Program-made: the position numbers and the translations under genes
The notes under the pieces: generated by a model
Told to the model about the DNA's origin: nothing
What the model saw: the letters and a program-made list of their open reading frames with translations, nothing else
The model's database searches: none
Shown: positions 40,550-49,568 of the stretch, piece after piece
Layout of the letters: each line of letters begins with the position of its first letter
How positions within the stretch are numbered: position 1 is the first letter of the stretch
Assembly: GCF_051903075.1 (NCBI RefSeq)
Contig: NZ_CP182423.1
Span: forward strand, 1,922,001 to 1,986,000
Reading direction: 5' to 3'
Length of the DNA: 64,000 nucleotides
From: Embleya sp051903075
GTDB taxonomy: Bacteria > Actinomycetota > Actinomycetes > Streptomycetales > Streptomycetaceae

Positions 40550-42679
40550 TCAGCCGACCAGTACGCCCTCGCGGGTGTCGCCGCCGCCCGGCTCCGGGTC
40601 GTCCTCCTCCGGGTGTTCGGCCAGCTTGCTCGGCCACCAGATCTTGCGGCCGATGTCCAGGGTCAGTGCGGTGACCAGGACCGAGCGCACGATGAAGGTG
40701 TCCAGGAGCACGCCGAGCGCGACGGTGAAGCCCATCTCGGCGAACGCGACGATCGGCAGCGTGCCGAGCACCGCGAACGTGCTGGCCAGCACCAGGCCGG
40801 CCGAGGTGATCACGCCACCGGTCGCGGCCAGGCCGATCTGCATGCCGCGTCGGGTGCCGTGCCGCTTCGACTCCTCGTGGACCCGACTCATCAGGAACAC
40901 GTTGTAGTCGATGCCGAGCGCCACCAGGAACACGAACACGAAGAGCGGGAAGCCGACGTCCGTGCCCTTGAAGCCGAGCAGGTGCTCGAAGGTGAACACG
41001 CTGATCCCGAGGGCCGCGGCGAACGACAGCACCACGGTGGCGATCAGCACCAGCGGCGCCACCACCGCCCGCAGCAGCAGGCCGAGCACGATCAGCACCA
41101 CGAGCAGGATCAGCGGAATGATCACCATGTCGTCGTGTTCGGACGCCGAGGTGATGTCCATGCGGGTCGCGGTACCGCCGCCGACCTTGGCCGCGGCGTC
41201 CGGCACCCCGTGCACCGAGTCGCGTACCCGATCGACGGTGCCGTTGGCCGCCTTCGAGTCGGGCGACGCGATCATCGTCGCCTCGATCTGGACCCGGCCG
41301 CCCACCGCGCCGGTCTGGTGCACCTGGCCGGGAGCGATCCCGGGGGTGCCCTGGATGGCCTGGATCAGCGCCGCCGAGGCGGACTCCTTGCCGATCACCA
41401 CGATCGGGTCGCCGGAGCCCGCAGGGAAGTAGCGCTCCGACACCTCCTGGCCGTGGATCGACTGCGGCTTGTTGGTGAAGGAGTCCTTGTTGGCGATGCC
41501 GTCGCCGTTGAGGTTGGTCAGGCCGATGGTCATCACACCGAGGATGACCGCGGTGATGATCCACACCACGCGGGGACCGCCGGAGATCTTGCGGCCGACC
41601 CGGGCCCAGACGCCCTTCTCGTCGTGCGTGATCGCGTCCGGCTCGAACTGCGGACGCACCGGCCAGAACACCCAGCGGCCGACGATCACGAGCAGTGCGG
41701 GCAGCAGCGTGGTCATCGCGATCAGGCCGACCAGGACACCGAGCGCGCAGACCGGGCCCAGGCCCTTGGTGGACTGCATCTCGGCGGCCATCAGGCACAA
41801 CATGCCGACGCCGACGGTGGCGGCGCTGGCCACGATCGCCGGTCCGGCGCGGAACATCGCCGCCGCCATGGCCTCGTGCCGGTCCTCGTACCGGTGCAAC
41901 TCCTCGCGATAGCGCGCGATCAGCAGCAGCGCGTAGTCGGTTCCGGCACCGAAGATCAACACGGTCAGGATGGCCGCGCTCTGCCCGTTGACGACCAGGC
42001 CGGCCTTGGTGAACAGGTACACCACGGCCTGGGCGCTGAACAGTGCCACCACCGCCGAGATCACCGGGAGCAGCCACAGGACGGGACTGCGGTAGGTGAA
42101 CAGCAGGATCAGCACCACCACGCCGAGGGTGGCGTAGAGCAGTGTGCCGTCGATGCCCTCGAACGACTCGGCCTGGTCGGCGCCGAGCCCGGCGGGGCCG
42201 GTGACGTACGACTTCAGGCCCGTCGGGTTGTCCTTCAGGGCTTCCTTGAGCTGGTCGACCGCGTCACCGAGATCGTTCCAGCCGCCGTCCTTGATGCTGA
42301 TCGGAACCAGGATCTGGGCGGCCTTGTGGTCCTTGTCGAAGCTCGTGTCCTCGATCTTGCCGGTCACGCCCTTGGCGGTGCCGAACTTCGTGCGGTCGGC
42401 GACGATCGCGTCCTGGTCCGCCTGGGTCAGGCCCGACGAACGTTCGTAGACCACCACCGCGGGCACCGTGGTGTCGGGGCGGAAGTCCTTCTGCTCGTTG
42501 ATCACCTTCGTGGACTCGGCGTCGGCGGGCAGCCACGACGAGACCTCGTTGTTCTGTGCGTCGGTCAGCTTGCTCGCCAGAGGCGCCGCCGCAACGAGCA
42601 GCACCACCCACAAGGCCAGCACGACCCACTTGGATCGGCGCCCGCACGGCAACGCCGCAAGCGCCTTGATCCGGTCCAT
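40550..42679 (-). CDS. MMPL-family RND transporter
   Basis: Membrane exporter of 709 aa with the two MMPL signatures GTDYALLLIARYREEL and GIDYNVFLMSRVHEES, each in a helical bundle after a porter domain. The N-terminus (SKWVVLALWVVLLVAAAPLASKLTDAQNNE) and the second porter domain resemble those of the window's first MMPL protein, but it is a separate lineage of the family. It ends in an acidic tail (EHPEEDDPEPGGGDT). The upstream TetR gene (minus strand, 358 bp away) could regulate it as well as the DHA2 efflux gene. Confidence 0.92.
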   Translation of the reverse strand: MDRIKALAALPCGRRSKWVVLALWVVLLVAAAPLASKLTDAQNNEVSSWLPADAESTKVINEQKDFRPDTTVPAVVVYERSSGLTQADQDAIVADRTKFGTAKGVTGKIEDTSFDKDHKAAQILVPISIKDGGWNDLGDAVDQLKEALKDNPTGLKSYVTGPAGLGADQAESFEGIDGTLLYATLGVVVLILLFTYRSPVLWLLPVISAVVALFSAQAVVYLFTKAGLVVNGQSAAILTVLIFGAGTDYALLLIARYREELHRYEDRHEAMAAAMFRAGPAIVASAATVGVGMLCLMAAEMQSTKGLGPVCALGVLVGLIAMTTLLPALLVIVGRWVFWPVRPQFEPDAITHDEKGVWARVGRKISGGPRVVWIITAVILGVMTIGLTNLNGDGIANKDSFTNKPQSIHGQEVSERYFPAGSGDPIVVIGKESASAALIQAIQGTPGIAPGQVHQTGAVGGRVQIEATMIASPDSKAANGTVDRVRDSVHGVPDAAAKVGGGTATRMDITSASEHDDMVIIPLILLVVLIVLGLLLRAVVAPLVLIATVVLSFAAALGISVFTFEHLLGFKGTDVGFPLFVFVFLVALGIDYNVFLMSRVHEESKRHGTRRGMQIGLAATGGVITSAGLVLASTFAVLGTLPIVAFAEMGFTVALGVLLDTFIVRSVLVTALTLDIGRKIWWPSKLAEHPEEDDPEPGGGDTREGVLVG

Positions 42680-43036
42680 GTATCCCCCAGCTGATGGGCT
42701 GATTCCGAACGGAAGCAGCGGTCGATCGACTTCACGGATTCAGCTCTGTGCCGGGTTCGAGAACACGCGACCAAGGCTGTCCGCAGCACCGCGCGTAGCC
42801 AACCGTGCGGTGCTGTTGTTGCTGTGTGCCATACCGAGATTCGGACCGTCCGGCGCCCCGAAACTCATCGCTTGCCGGCGGTCCGACGGCGGATTGTCCT
42901 GGACGGACTGCCCTACCGTCCACCGAATACCGCCCTGTTGGGCACAGGACGGGTTAATAGCTGGTGAACTCACCACGCGGGCGGGGCGGATCGGCGGGCG
43001 AATCGTGACGCAGCGGACGGGTGGGGTCGCGATCGG
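42680..43036. other. Intergenic region upstream of the MMPL gene
   Basis: Presumably holds the MMPL promoter (minus strand); GGGGGA lies a few bases before its ATG. I saw no palindrome matching the TetR operators at 43953-43985 and no gene. Confidence 0.4.
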
Positions 43037-43765
43037 TCATGCGTCGGTGGCTGCCGGCGGTTCGGCTTTCGGTCGGCGGGGCAGCGCGACCAGGCCGTCC
43101 AGGAAACGTTCCAGGACGAAGGTGAAGCGTTCGTCGATGTGCGGGCCGGTGAGTTCGCGAGCCGCCGCGACCAGGTGCGGGTAGGTGTCGGCCGGGAACG
43201 CCGCGATCGTGTCGCCGATCGCGGACACCGCCTCGCCGATGGGCACCCCGGCGGCCACCGCCGCGGTGATCGGCCGCTGTTCGCTGTACACGAATCCGCT
43301 CACCAGCAGGCTCAGGCCGTAGGTGATGTAGGCCGCGTCCTGCCGGTCGAAGCCCGCCTCGTCCAGCACGGCGAGCTGATGCTCCATCACCGTCGCCATC
43401 CCGGGCCCGGACGGGAAACGACCCATCAGGACCCGCACCGAATCCCGGTTGAACTTGAGGAACTTCCGAAAGGCCCAAGCGAGTTCGCGCAGATCGAGGC
43501 GCCAGTCGCCGAGCCTCGGCGGCAGTTCGCGGGCGCCGCGGCCGAGCAGGCCGTCGGCGAGCAGGTCCAGCAATTCCTCCTTGTCCCGCACGTGCCAGTA
43601 CAACGACGGTGCCCGTACCTCCAGTTCGGCCGCCACCGAGCGCATCGACAGCGCGTCGAGGCCGTCGCGTTCGAGCACGGCCAGGCCCGCCTCGACCAGC
43701 GCGTCGAGGGTCACCGCCGGCCGCTTGCGCGTGCCGTCCGGTCGTGCCCGACCCTTGCCCGTCAT
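43037..43765 (-). CDS. TetR-family regulator (tetracycline-repressor type)
   Basis: Repressor of 242 aa. The DNA-binding domain reads VTLDALVEAGLAVLERDGLDALSMRSVAAELEVRAPSLYWHVRDKEELLD, of the class whose C-terminal domain is TetR_C. Members usually sense drugs and repress an adjacent efflux gene. GAGGAG precedes the ATG by 6 nt. It is divergent from the DHA2 gene, with two matching CTAAC-N3-(A/G)TTAG operators between them. Confidence 0.92.
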   Translation of the reverse strand: MTGKGRARPDGTRKRPAVTLDALVEAGLAVLERDGLDALSMRSVAAELEVRAPSLYWHVRDKEELLDLLADGLLGRGARELPPRLGDWRLDLRELAWAFRKFLKFNRDSVRVLMGRFPSGPGMATVMEHQLAVLDEAGFDRQDAAYITYGLSLLVSGFVYSEQRPITAAVAAGVPIGEAVSAIGDTIAAFPADTYPHLVAAARELTGPHIDERFTFVLERFLDGLVALPRRPKAEPPAATDA

Positions 43766-43952
43766 ACCCACTCCTCGTCGTCGACTCCGCCGGGGGCGTC
43801 GCCGCCGACCTCGTGCGGTCGATCCTCCCTCGGAATCAGGTCGATTCCCTTCCGCATTCGGGTCGCGTCGCGGCGCGGCGCGAACCCGACGTCGAATCGG
43901 TTCGGATCGGTTCGGATCAATCCTCTTGCGTCGGGCGGCGACGCGATGCAAT

Positions 43953-43985
43953 CTAACACCATTAGGGATCGACTAACGCTGTTAG
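43953..43985. promoter_or_regulatory. Two TetR operators in front of the DHA2 gene
   Basis: CTAACACCATTAG (43953-43965) and CTAACGCTGTTAG (43973-43985), 20 bp apart, two helical turns. The second is a perfect five-base-arm palindrome directly before the Shine-Dalgarno. Confidence 0.85.
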
Positions 43986-43993
43986 GGAGAGCC

Positions 43994-45592
43994 ATGTCGC
44001 AGGAGTCCTCCGAGTCGGGCGCGGGGTCGATATCCGGGTCGGATCGGGCCGGCGCGCCACGCAAGGGGCTGATCCTGGCCACGCTGTGTGTGGCGCTGTT
44101 CGTGGCGATGCTAGACAACGTCGTGGTGTCCAACGCGCTGCCGAGCATCGACCGCGATCTCGGCGCCGGGGTCAGCGGGCTCCAGTGGGTGATGGAGGGC
44201 TACAGCCTGGTCTTCGCCGCGCTGCTGCTCACGGGCGGCACGTTGGGCGACCGGTACGGCCGGCGCCGGGTGTTCCTGATCGGCCTCGGCATCTTCACGG
44301 CGGGATCGGTGGCGTGTGCGCTGGCCGGGTCGTTGGCGACGCTGATCGCCGGGCGCGCGGTCCAGGGCGTCGGCGGCGCGCTGTTGTTGCCGGGCAGCAT
44401 GTCGATCATCCGGCACGTGTTCACCGACGATCGGGAACGCGCTCGGGCGATCGGGATCTGGTCGGGGGTCTCGGGCGCGGGGCTGGCGCTCGGGCCGGCG
44501 ATCGGCGGTCCGCTGGTGGACGCGTTCGGCTGGGCGAGCGTGTTCTGGATCAACGTGCCGATCGGCGTGGCCGGGGTCGTGATCGGCGCCCTCGTGCTCC
44601 CGGAGTTCGCCGAACGGCGCGGTCGCTTCGACGTGCCGGGTGTGCTGCTCGGCGTACCCGCCGTCGGCGCGCTGGTGTTCGCGCTGATCGAGGGTCCCGC
44701 CGAGGGTTGGACCTCGGCCCGCGTGCTTGGCGCCGGCGCACTGGCCGTGGTCGCGCTGGTCGGTTTCGTGGTGGTCGAGCTGCGTGCCGCCCAACCGATG
44801 CTCGATGTCGGCTTCCTGCGCGACCGGGTGATCGGCGCCGCCGTGTGGGGCGGATTCGCGGTCAGCTTCGGGATGTTCGGCGCGTTCTTCTTCCTCGGCC
44901 TCTACCTCCAGGACGTGCTCGGGTACACGCCGACCGAGGCCGGGTTCGCGTCGTTCCCGTCGACCCTGGCGATCATGGTCGCGGCGCCGATCTCCGGGCG
45001 GGTGGCGGGCCGAATCGGGCCGCGTCTGCCGCTGGTGATCGGGCTGACGATGTGCGGGATCGCGCTGGGCGGGCTGTCCTTCTACGGCAAGGACGTGACG
45101 TACCTAGAGTTCTGCTGGGTGTTGCCGTTCCTGGGTGGCGGCATGGGCCTGTGCTTCACGCCGATCTCGATCGCGGTGATGTCCCGGGTCGAACCGGCCC
45201 GGGCCGGCATGGCCTCGGCGATCTCCAACACCGCGCGCGAACTGGGCGGCGTGGTCGGCATCGCCGCCCTCGGCGCGATCCTCACGGCGCGGATGTCGAG
45301 TCGGCTGGGCGACCTGCTCGACCGGGCGAACGTACCGCCGGACCAGGCCCGGAAGGTGGTCGACGCGAGCACGTCGGGTGGCGGCGGGGGCATCGGGCAC
45401 CTGGGTACGGCGCCGCCGGTCGTGCGCGAGGCCGCCTCGACGGCGTTCATCGACGGCCTGCACCTGGCCCTGTGGACCGGGTCGGCCGTGCTGCTCGGGT
45501 CGGCGGTGGTGGTGGCGTTCCTGATGCGGGAGCGGGCGGAGGAGACGGGGACTCGGGGAGCGGCGGTGGAGCGGACGGGGGCGGCGGCCTGA
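43994..45592 (+). CDS. DHA2 (EmrB/QacA) MFS multidrug exporter
   Basis: Proton-driven 14-helix drug exporter of 532 aa. Motif A is GGTLGDRYGRRRVFLIG. The first helix pair has LFVAMLDNVVVSNALPSI (motif D1, with the conserved Asp). Motif C, SGVSGAGLALGPAIGGPLVD, is specific for antiporters. GGGAG precedes the ATG. It is controlled by the divergent TetR repressor through two operators at its promoter. Substrate not predictable. Confidence 0.93.
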   Translation: MSQESSESGAGSISGSDRAGAPRKGLILATLCVALFVAMLDNVVVSNALPSIDRDLGAGVSGLQWVMEGYSLVFAALLLTGGTLGDRYGRRRVFLIGLGIFTAGSVACALAGSLATLIAGRAVQGVGGALLLPGSMSIIRHVFTDDRERARAIGIWSGVSGAGLALGPAIGGPLVDAFGWASVFWINVPIGVAGVVIGALVLPEFAERRGRFDVPGVLLGVPAVGALVFALIEGPAEGWTSARVLGAGALAVVALVGFVVVELRAAQPMLDVGFLRDRVIGAAVWGGFAVSFGMFGAFFFLGLYLQDVLGYTPTEAGFASFPSTLAIMVAAPISGRVAGRIGPRLPLVIGLTMCGIALGGLSFYGKDVTYLEFCWVLPFLGGGMGLCFTPISIAVMSRVEPARAGMASAISNTARELGGVVGIAALGAILTARMSSRLGDLLDRANVPPDQARKVVDASTSGGGGGIGHLGTAPPVVREAASTAFIDGLHLALWTGSAVLLGSAVVVAFLMRERAEETGTRGAAVERTGAAA

Positions 45593-45715
45593 GGGACGGG
45601 GCGGGGCCGGCTTGAAGGGCGGGCCGGGGGTGGCGGCCGGAAGGGCGGGACGGGGTCGCGGCGGGTGATGTCTGGGGGGCCGCGACCGCCGTCCGGGTGG
45701 CGCTTCGGCCTCCCT

Positions 45716-46825
45716 TCAGTACATGCTGCGCATCGCCGTCCGGACCTCGCGCAGTGTCTCGTCGGCCACCGCGTTCGCCCGCTCGTTGCCGGCCCGCAAC
45801 ACGCGCCGGACCTGCTCGGGATCGCGGGCGAATTCGGCGCGCCGGGCCCGGATCGGGGCCAGGAACTCGTTCACCGCCTCGGTGACGGTCCGCTTCAGCG
45901 CGGCGGCTCCGGCTGCGCCCATCTCCTCGGCCACCTCGTGCGGGTCGCGCCCCTGGCACAGCGCGGCCAACAACACCAGGCCGGCCACGCCGGGCCGGGC
46001 GACGGGGTCGTAGGTGATGTGCCGGTCGGCGTCGGTCCGGGCCGCGCGGATCAGCCGGGCCGTCTCGTCCGCGCTCGCCCCGAGCGGGATCGCGTTGCCC
46101 CGGCTCTTGCTCATCTTGGTGCCGTCGGTGCCGAGCAGCAGCGGCGCGGCCGACAGCAGCGCGTCGGGCACGGGGAAGACCGGCCGACCGTCCGTCGGGT
46201 AGCGGTCGTTGAACCGGCGGGCGATGGACCGGGTGAGTTCGACGTGCGGCAACTGGTCCTGGCCGACCGGGACGAGATTGCCCTTGCAGAACAGGATGTC
46301 GGCGGCCTGATGGGCGGGGTAGGTGAACATCAGCCCGCTGACAGCGGCCTGCCGCGAGTGCGCGATCTCGTCCTTGACGGTCGGATTGCGGTTCAGCTCG
46401 GCCACCGAGACGAGGCTGAGGAACGGCAGCAACAGCTGGTTCAGCGCCGGGATCGCGCTGTGCGTGAAGATGGTGGTGCGGTCGGGGTCGATCCCGATGG
46501 CCAGGTAGTCGAGCACCAGGCCCTCGACGTATTCGACCAGGCGCTCGGCGACGTCCCGGTCGGTCAGTACCTGGTAGTCGGCGATGATGAGGAATCCCTC
46601 GACGCCGAGGTCCTGGAGCCGCACCCGGTTGTGCAGGGTGCCGAAGTAGTGCCCGAGGTGGAGGGGGCCGGTCGGCCGGTCGCCGGTGAGCACCCGAAAC
46701 CGGCCGGGCTCGTGCCGGATCCGCTTCTCCAGCTCGGCGCTGCGAAGCTGCGCGGCGGAGGTACCGATGGCGTCGGTCGGGGTGGTCGCGCCGGCGGTTG
46801 TGGTGGTGTCGAGCAGGTCGTTCAT
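45716..46825 (-). CDS. trpS: Auxiliary tryptophanyl-tRNA synthetase
   Basis: Class I aminoacyl-tRNA synthetase that charges tRNA-Trp. HLGH (residues 56-59, as HIGH) and KMSKS (237-241) are intact, with TGDRPTGPLHLGHYFG at the active site and GQDQLPHVELTRSIARRFN for Trp-AMP binding. At 369 aa it is slightly longer than housekeeping TrpRS because of an N-terminal extension. The frame is open to 47014, but ATG 46825 lies behind GGGAGACGG, and the region upstream is a Trp-Trp leader with attenuator. In Streptomyces such attenuated genes encode the extra, indolmycin-resistant synthetase; resistance here is inferred, not seen. Confidence 0.93.
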   Translation of the reverse strand: MNDLLDTTTTAGATTPTDAIGTSAAQLRSAELEKRIRHEPGRFRVLTGDRPTGPLHLGHYFGTLHNRVRLQDLGVEGFLIIADYQVLTDRDVAERLVEYVEGLVLDYLAIGIDPDRTTIFTHSAIPALNQLLLPFLSLVSVAELNRNPTVKDEIAHSRQAAVSGLMFTYPAHQAADILFCKGNLVPVGQDQLPHVELTRSIARRFNDRYPTDGRPVFPVPDALLSAAPLLLGTDGTKMSKSRGNAIPLGASADETARLIRAARTDADRHITYDPVARPGVAGLVLLAALCQGRDPHEVAEEMGAAGAAALKRTVTEAVNEFLAPIRARRAEFARDPEQVRRVLRAGNERANAVADETLREVRTAMRSMY

Positions 46826-46898
46826 GATCCGTCTCCCGGTGGATGGTCGGCGGGCCGCCGCCGGAACGACACCCGCCCGCCTCCCACTTCGGGACACG

Positions 46899-46952
46899 AA
46901 AAAGGGCCGTCCGTACGAACGACCCTGGTCAGGCCCGAATGGGCGGTCGCTC
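46899..46952 (-). promoter_or_regulatory. trpS attenuator: antiterminator and terminator
   Basis: After the leader peptide, GGAGCGACC (46945-46953) can pair either with CGCTCC just after the Trp codons (46959-46964) or, through GAGCGACC, with GGTCGTTC (46917-46924). The latter segment otherwise forms the 5' arm of a 9-bp terminator stem (46904-46925) followed by TTTTT (46899-46903). A ribosome stalled at Trp-Trp would favour antitermination. Confidence 0.88.
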
Positions 46953-46994
46953 CTAGGCGGAGCGCCACCAACTCGTACCCGATACACGATGCAT
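46953..46994 (-). CDS. trpS leader peptide with tandem Trp codons
   Basis: ATG 46994 opens MHRVSGTSWWRSA and stop, 13 aa. The two TGG codons are at 46965-46970. It acts as the Trp-tRNA sensor for ribosome-mediated attenuation, not as a functional protein. TATGCT sits six bases before the ATG, so the leader is itself translated from a leaderless mRNA. Confidence 0.88.
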   Translation of the reverse strand: MHRVSGTSWWRSA

Positions 46995-47000
46995 ACCCCG

Positions 47001-47006
47001 AGCATA
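47001..47006 (-). promoter_or_regulatory. -10 box of the trpS leader transcript
   Basis: TATGCT on the minus strand, six bases before the leader ATG. No clear -35. Confidence 0.65.
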
Positions 47007-47099
47007 GCGCGCACCCGATGCGCTGGTGAGGCTTTCGGTGTTCCGGTCGGGGCGAGCGCCGGGATCGGGCGGGGGTGTTGCGCGGCGGAGACGTGACCC

Positions 47100-47234
47100 G
47101 TGGCAGTCGGGGCTCGCGGTACGGCGCGGCGAGTGGTCGACTACCTACGCGAACAGGGGTACGTGCGCACGGTGCCGCAGCGGGGAACGTACGTGGTTGG
47201 TCGCGATCAAGCGGCCGACCACGCGTCAGAGTAG
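47100..47234 (+). pseudogene. C-terminal piece of a GntR winged-helix regulator
   Basis: A 44-codon frame reads GARGTARRVVDYLREQGYVR, then TVPQRGTYVVG: the recognition helix and wing of a small GntR protein. A TGA stands just upstream in frame and the first half of the domain is absent. A gene fragment at the edge of the accessory island. Confidence 0.65.
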
Positions 47235-47299
47235 GCCGGGAAGTACCGACGCCCTACCCGATCGCGCGTCAGGTTCACGACCGAGTAGGGCGGCTTGGG

Positions 47300-48436
47300 T
47301 CAGTCGATCGTGCCGGCCCACCCGCCCCGGGTCAGGTGGCATACACCATCCGGCGTGATCCGGACGTGCGCGCCGTAGAGCGGCAACGCCCCTTCGACGT
47401 TGAGGCGTAGCCGAATGCGTTCGAGGATGCGCCACAACCGGCGGGGTCCGCCCTGGTGAACGATCGGCGCGGCGAACCGGTGTGCGGTTGCCCGTGCCCA
47501 CGAACCTTCCGGGTGGACGAGTACAGCGGTTCGCGTGTCCCCTGACTTTGCGAAGTCGAGTTGTACGCCCGGCGCTTCGACTTCGAGCATCGATCGGACG
47601 TCCCATGCATCCGCCACGTTGACGACGGGGAGCCGCCCCTCACCTACCGTTGCCCCTTCTGCCTTCCATGCGTGGGCAACCAACTCGGCGAGTCCGGTCG
47701 GGTAGTCGTCGCCGTGACGGGTTGTCATGAACTGGGCCCAGTCCCGTTCGATCCGACCGACCGCACCCCCGTCCGGTGTGGCGTCGGCGGTGATGATGCA
47801 CATGGTGTTGCTGATCGTGGTGACCAATCGCCCACCCGGGCGCAGCGCGGCGAGCCACGATGCTGGGATCGGACGTACCGACACCATCGACACGATGCGG
47901 TCGTACGTTCCCGGTAGCGGCCCCGTGGCGTCCACAGTCGTCACGTGCGGCCGAAGTCCGATCGATGCGAGGCGGTCGCGTGCCGCGTCGATCAGGTAGG
48001 GGTCGACGTCGATACTCGTCACGTGCTCGGCGCCGAGTCGGCGAGCGGCGAGTGCCGTGCCGTACCCCGATCCCGTGCCGACGTCCAATAGATCGGCGCC
48101 TTCATACAGGCGAGCGTGTCGGTACATGTTGACGACCAAGGTTGGCAGCGTCGACGAAGAGGTCGCGAGCCGCTCGGTCACCTCGGCGCCCTTGCTCGCG
48201 TCGTCCGCGTGATACGGACCGACTCGGGTCACCAGCGTGCGATCCGAGTACACCGCGTCCGCCCACGCTTCGGGGTCGTCGTATCCGTGGCGAACCGCCC
48301 ACCCGTCACCATCGGTCGGTTCCCACCATGCCGGTACGAACGTGTGTCGGGGTGTGTGGGCAACCGCACCGCGCCACCGTGACACGGGATGGGTCACGGT
48401 GTCGGCGAGTCTCTGCGCCGGACGCTGCCAATCCAT
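47300..48436 (-). CDS. PIMT-like SAM-dependent O-methyltransferase
   Basis: Protein of 378 aa. The N-terminus (VAHTPRHTFVPAWWEP, then ADAVYSDRTLVTRVG and ATSSSTLPTLVVNMYRHARL) follows the pattern of protein-L-isoaspartate methyltransferase relatives that work in peptide-maturation clusters. The SAM site is LLDVGTGSGYGTALAARRLG, followed by VTSIDVDPYLIDAARDRL. About 170 C-terminal residues extend beyond the catalytic domain and may bind a peptide substrate. GGAG lies 7 nt before the ATG, and the radical SAM gene ends 12 bp upstream, so the two are in one operon. Expected reaction: methylation of a carboxylate side chain or isoAsp. Confidence 0.8.
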   Translation of the reverse strand: MDWQRPAQRLADTVTHPVSRWRGAVAHTPRHTFVPAWWEPTDGDGWAVRHGYDDPEAWADAVYSDRTLVTRVGPYHADDASKGAEVTERLATSSSTLPTLVVNMYRHARLYEGADLLDVGTGSGYGTALAARRLGAEHVTSIDVDPYLIDAARDRLASIGLRPHVTTVDATGPLPGTYDRIVSMVSVRPIPASWLAALRPGGRLVTTISNTMCIITADATPDGGAVGRIERDWAQFMTTRHGDDYPTGLAELVAHAWKAEGATVGEGRLPVVNVADAWDVRSMLEVEAPGVQLDFAKSGDTRTAVLVHPEGSWARATAHRFAAPIVHQGGPRRLWRILERIRLRLNVEGALPLYGAHVRITPDGVCHLTRGGWAGTID

Positions 48437-48448
48437 GGGGGCTCTCCG

Positions 48449-49330
48449 TTACTCGTCGGGGATGTCGTCGTAAGAGGGGGTGCAGGATTCGGTCCGGGAC
48501 GGTTCGCAGTCGTTGCCGTCCGGCTGACACGCGGTGGGCGACAAGGCGGGAACTCGGTCCCGAGCTGCCTGCCAAGCCGGGCCCATGACGATTTCGGAGA
48601 GCGGATGGACCCGCACGTTCTCTACCGGCATGAACCGGGAGAGCACGCACAACACCAGTTGCCCGGACGGCAGTACGGCAGCGCGATCGGTTCCGCACCG
48701 GCCACATAGTTCGTCGGTGCTCGGCGTGATCCCGAGGGGAGCCGCGCGGCCGACCGCCCGAACACGGTCGATGCCGATCCGCTTGGGGTCGACGCCGAGC
48801 GCAACCAGTTCGGCCCGTGCTTCGGTTACGCGTTGCGTGTCCGACACTCGGATGATGCCCGCGCGAAGTCGGATGCCGCGCCGGATGACCTCGGAGATGT
48901 TCGAGCGTGTCCGGTGGTAGCTGCCGGGCTTCGTGGTGATGCTGTCGTGCTCGGCGGGGGTGTCGCTGTAGTAGCTGGTTGCGACCGAGACCCCGGGGCG
49001 TTCGAACGTCTCCCATGTGGCGGGCAGCACCTTGTACAGGTTGCTGTAGACCTCAACCCGAAGCCCAAGGGACAGCGACAGATCGACCAGGGCGTCCCAA
49101 GCCGGGTAGAGCGTCGGTTCCCCGCCGATGAGCTGTATCCGAGAGACCCCGATACCCGCCGCGTCGATGATGACCGCGCGCCAGTCGTCAAGGGTCATCA
49201 CGCCGTGTGTTCCCTTGGGTGACGACGACGAAAGGCAGTGGGTGCAGGCGAGTTGGCATCCGCCGGTCACTTCGAGCTCGAGTGAGTCGAGTCCGGCCGT
49301 GCGGGCGGGGATCTTGAATGCTGTGGTCAT
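48449..49330 (-). CDS. Radical SAM/SPASM-type enzyme
   Basis: Iron-sulfur enzyme of 293 aa that cleaves SAM to start radical chemistry. The Cx3Cx2C cluster motif is C25, C29, C32 in VTGGCQLACTHCLSSS. IQLIGGEPTLYPAWDAL is the GGE SAM-binding motif. The C-terminus is cysteine-rich in SPASM fashion: LCGRCGTDRAAVLPSGQLVLCVLS, then CQPDGNDCEPSRTESC, enough for one or two auxiliary clusters. SPASM enzymes usually modify ribosomal peptides or proteins. ATG 49330 is chosen with GGGAG 13 nt upstream; the in-frame ATG 49405 is an alternative. In the operon with a methyltransferase and a 92-aa gene. Confidence 0.88.
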   Translation of the reverse strand: MTTAFKIPARTAGLDSLELEVTGGCQLACTHCLSSSSPKGTHGVMTLDDWRAVIIDAAGIGVSRIQLIGGEPTLYPAWDALVDLSLSLGLRVEVYSNLYKVLPATWETFERPGVSVATSYYSDTPAEHDSITTKPGSYHRTRSNISEVIRRGIRLRAGIIRVSDTQRVTEARAELVALGVDPKRIGIDRVRAVGRAAPLGITPSTDELCGRCGTDRAAVLPSGQLVLCVLSRFMPVENVRVHPLSEIVMGPAWQAARDRVPALSPTACQPDGNDCEPSRTESCTPSYDDIPDE

Positions 49331-49430
49331 AGTGCGTTCACGCTCCCTGTCGGGTGGACTTGAACGGACCGTGCGAGCCCCCGCCGGATGTTCTTCCCCG
49401 AGCATCCAAGCGGGGACGTCGTGTGCCAGG

Positions 49431-49568
49431 TCAGGCTTTCGGGTGGTGCTTGTCGTACGGCAGATCATCGGGGCATGTGGACGCGTCCGCCTTGCAGGAC
49501 GACCCACAGTCAAAGCACGTGCTCAGCTTGCCCCGGGGTCGACCGGTGTCCGCCTTCTCTGCACTCTT
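49431..49568 (-). other. Cysteine-rich reading frame after the 92-aa gene stop
   Basis: Directly in frame after the TAG of the preceding gene, 45 sense codons end in TGA. The second half reads STCFDCGSSCKADASTCPDD, then LPYDKHHPKA. It has mostly G/C third positions and four cysteines, more protein-like than the other frames here. No ATG or GTG starts it; CTG at about 49526 behind GGGG is the only visible option, giving about 31 aa. It could be a radical SAM substrate peptide, a tail reached by stop-codon read-through, or chance. Confidence 0.3.
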
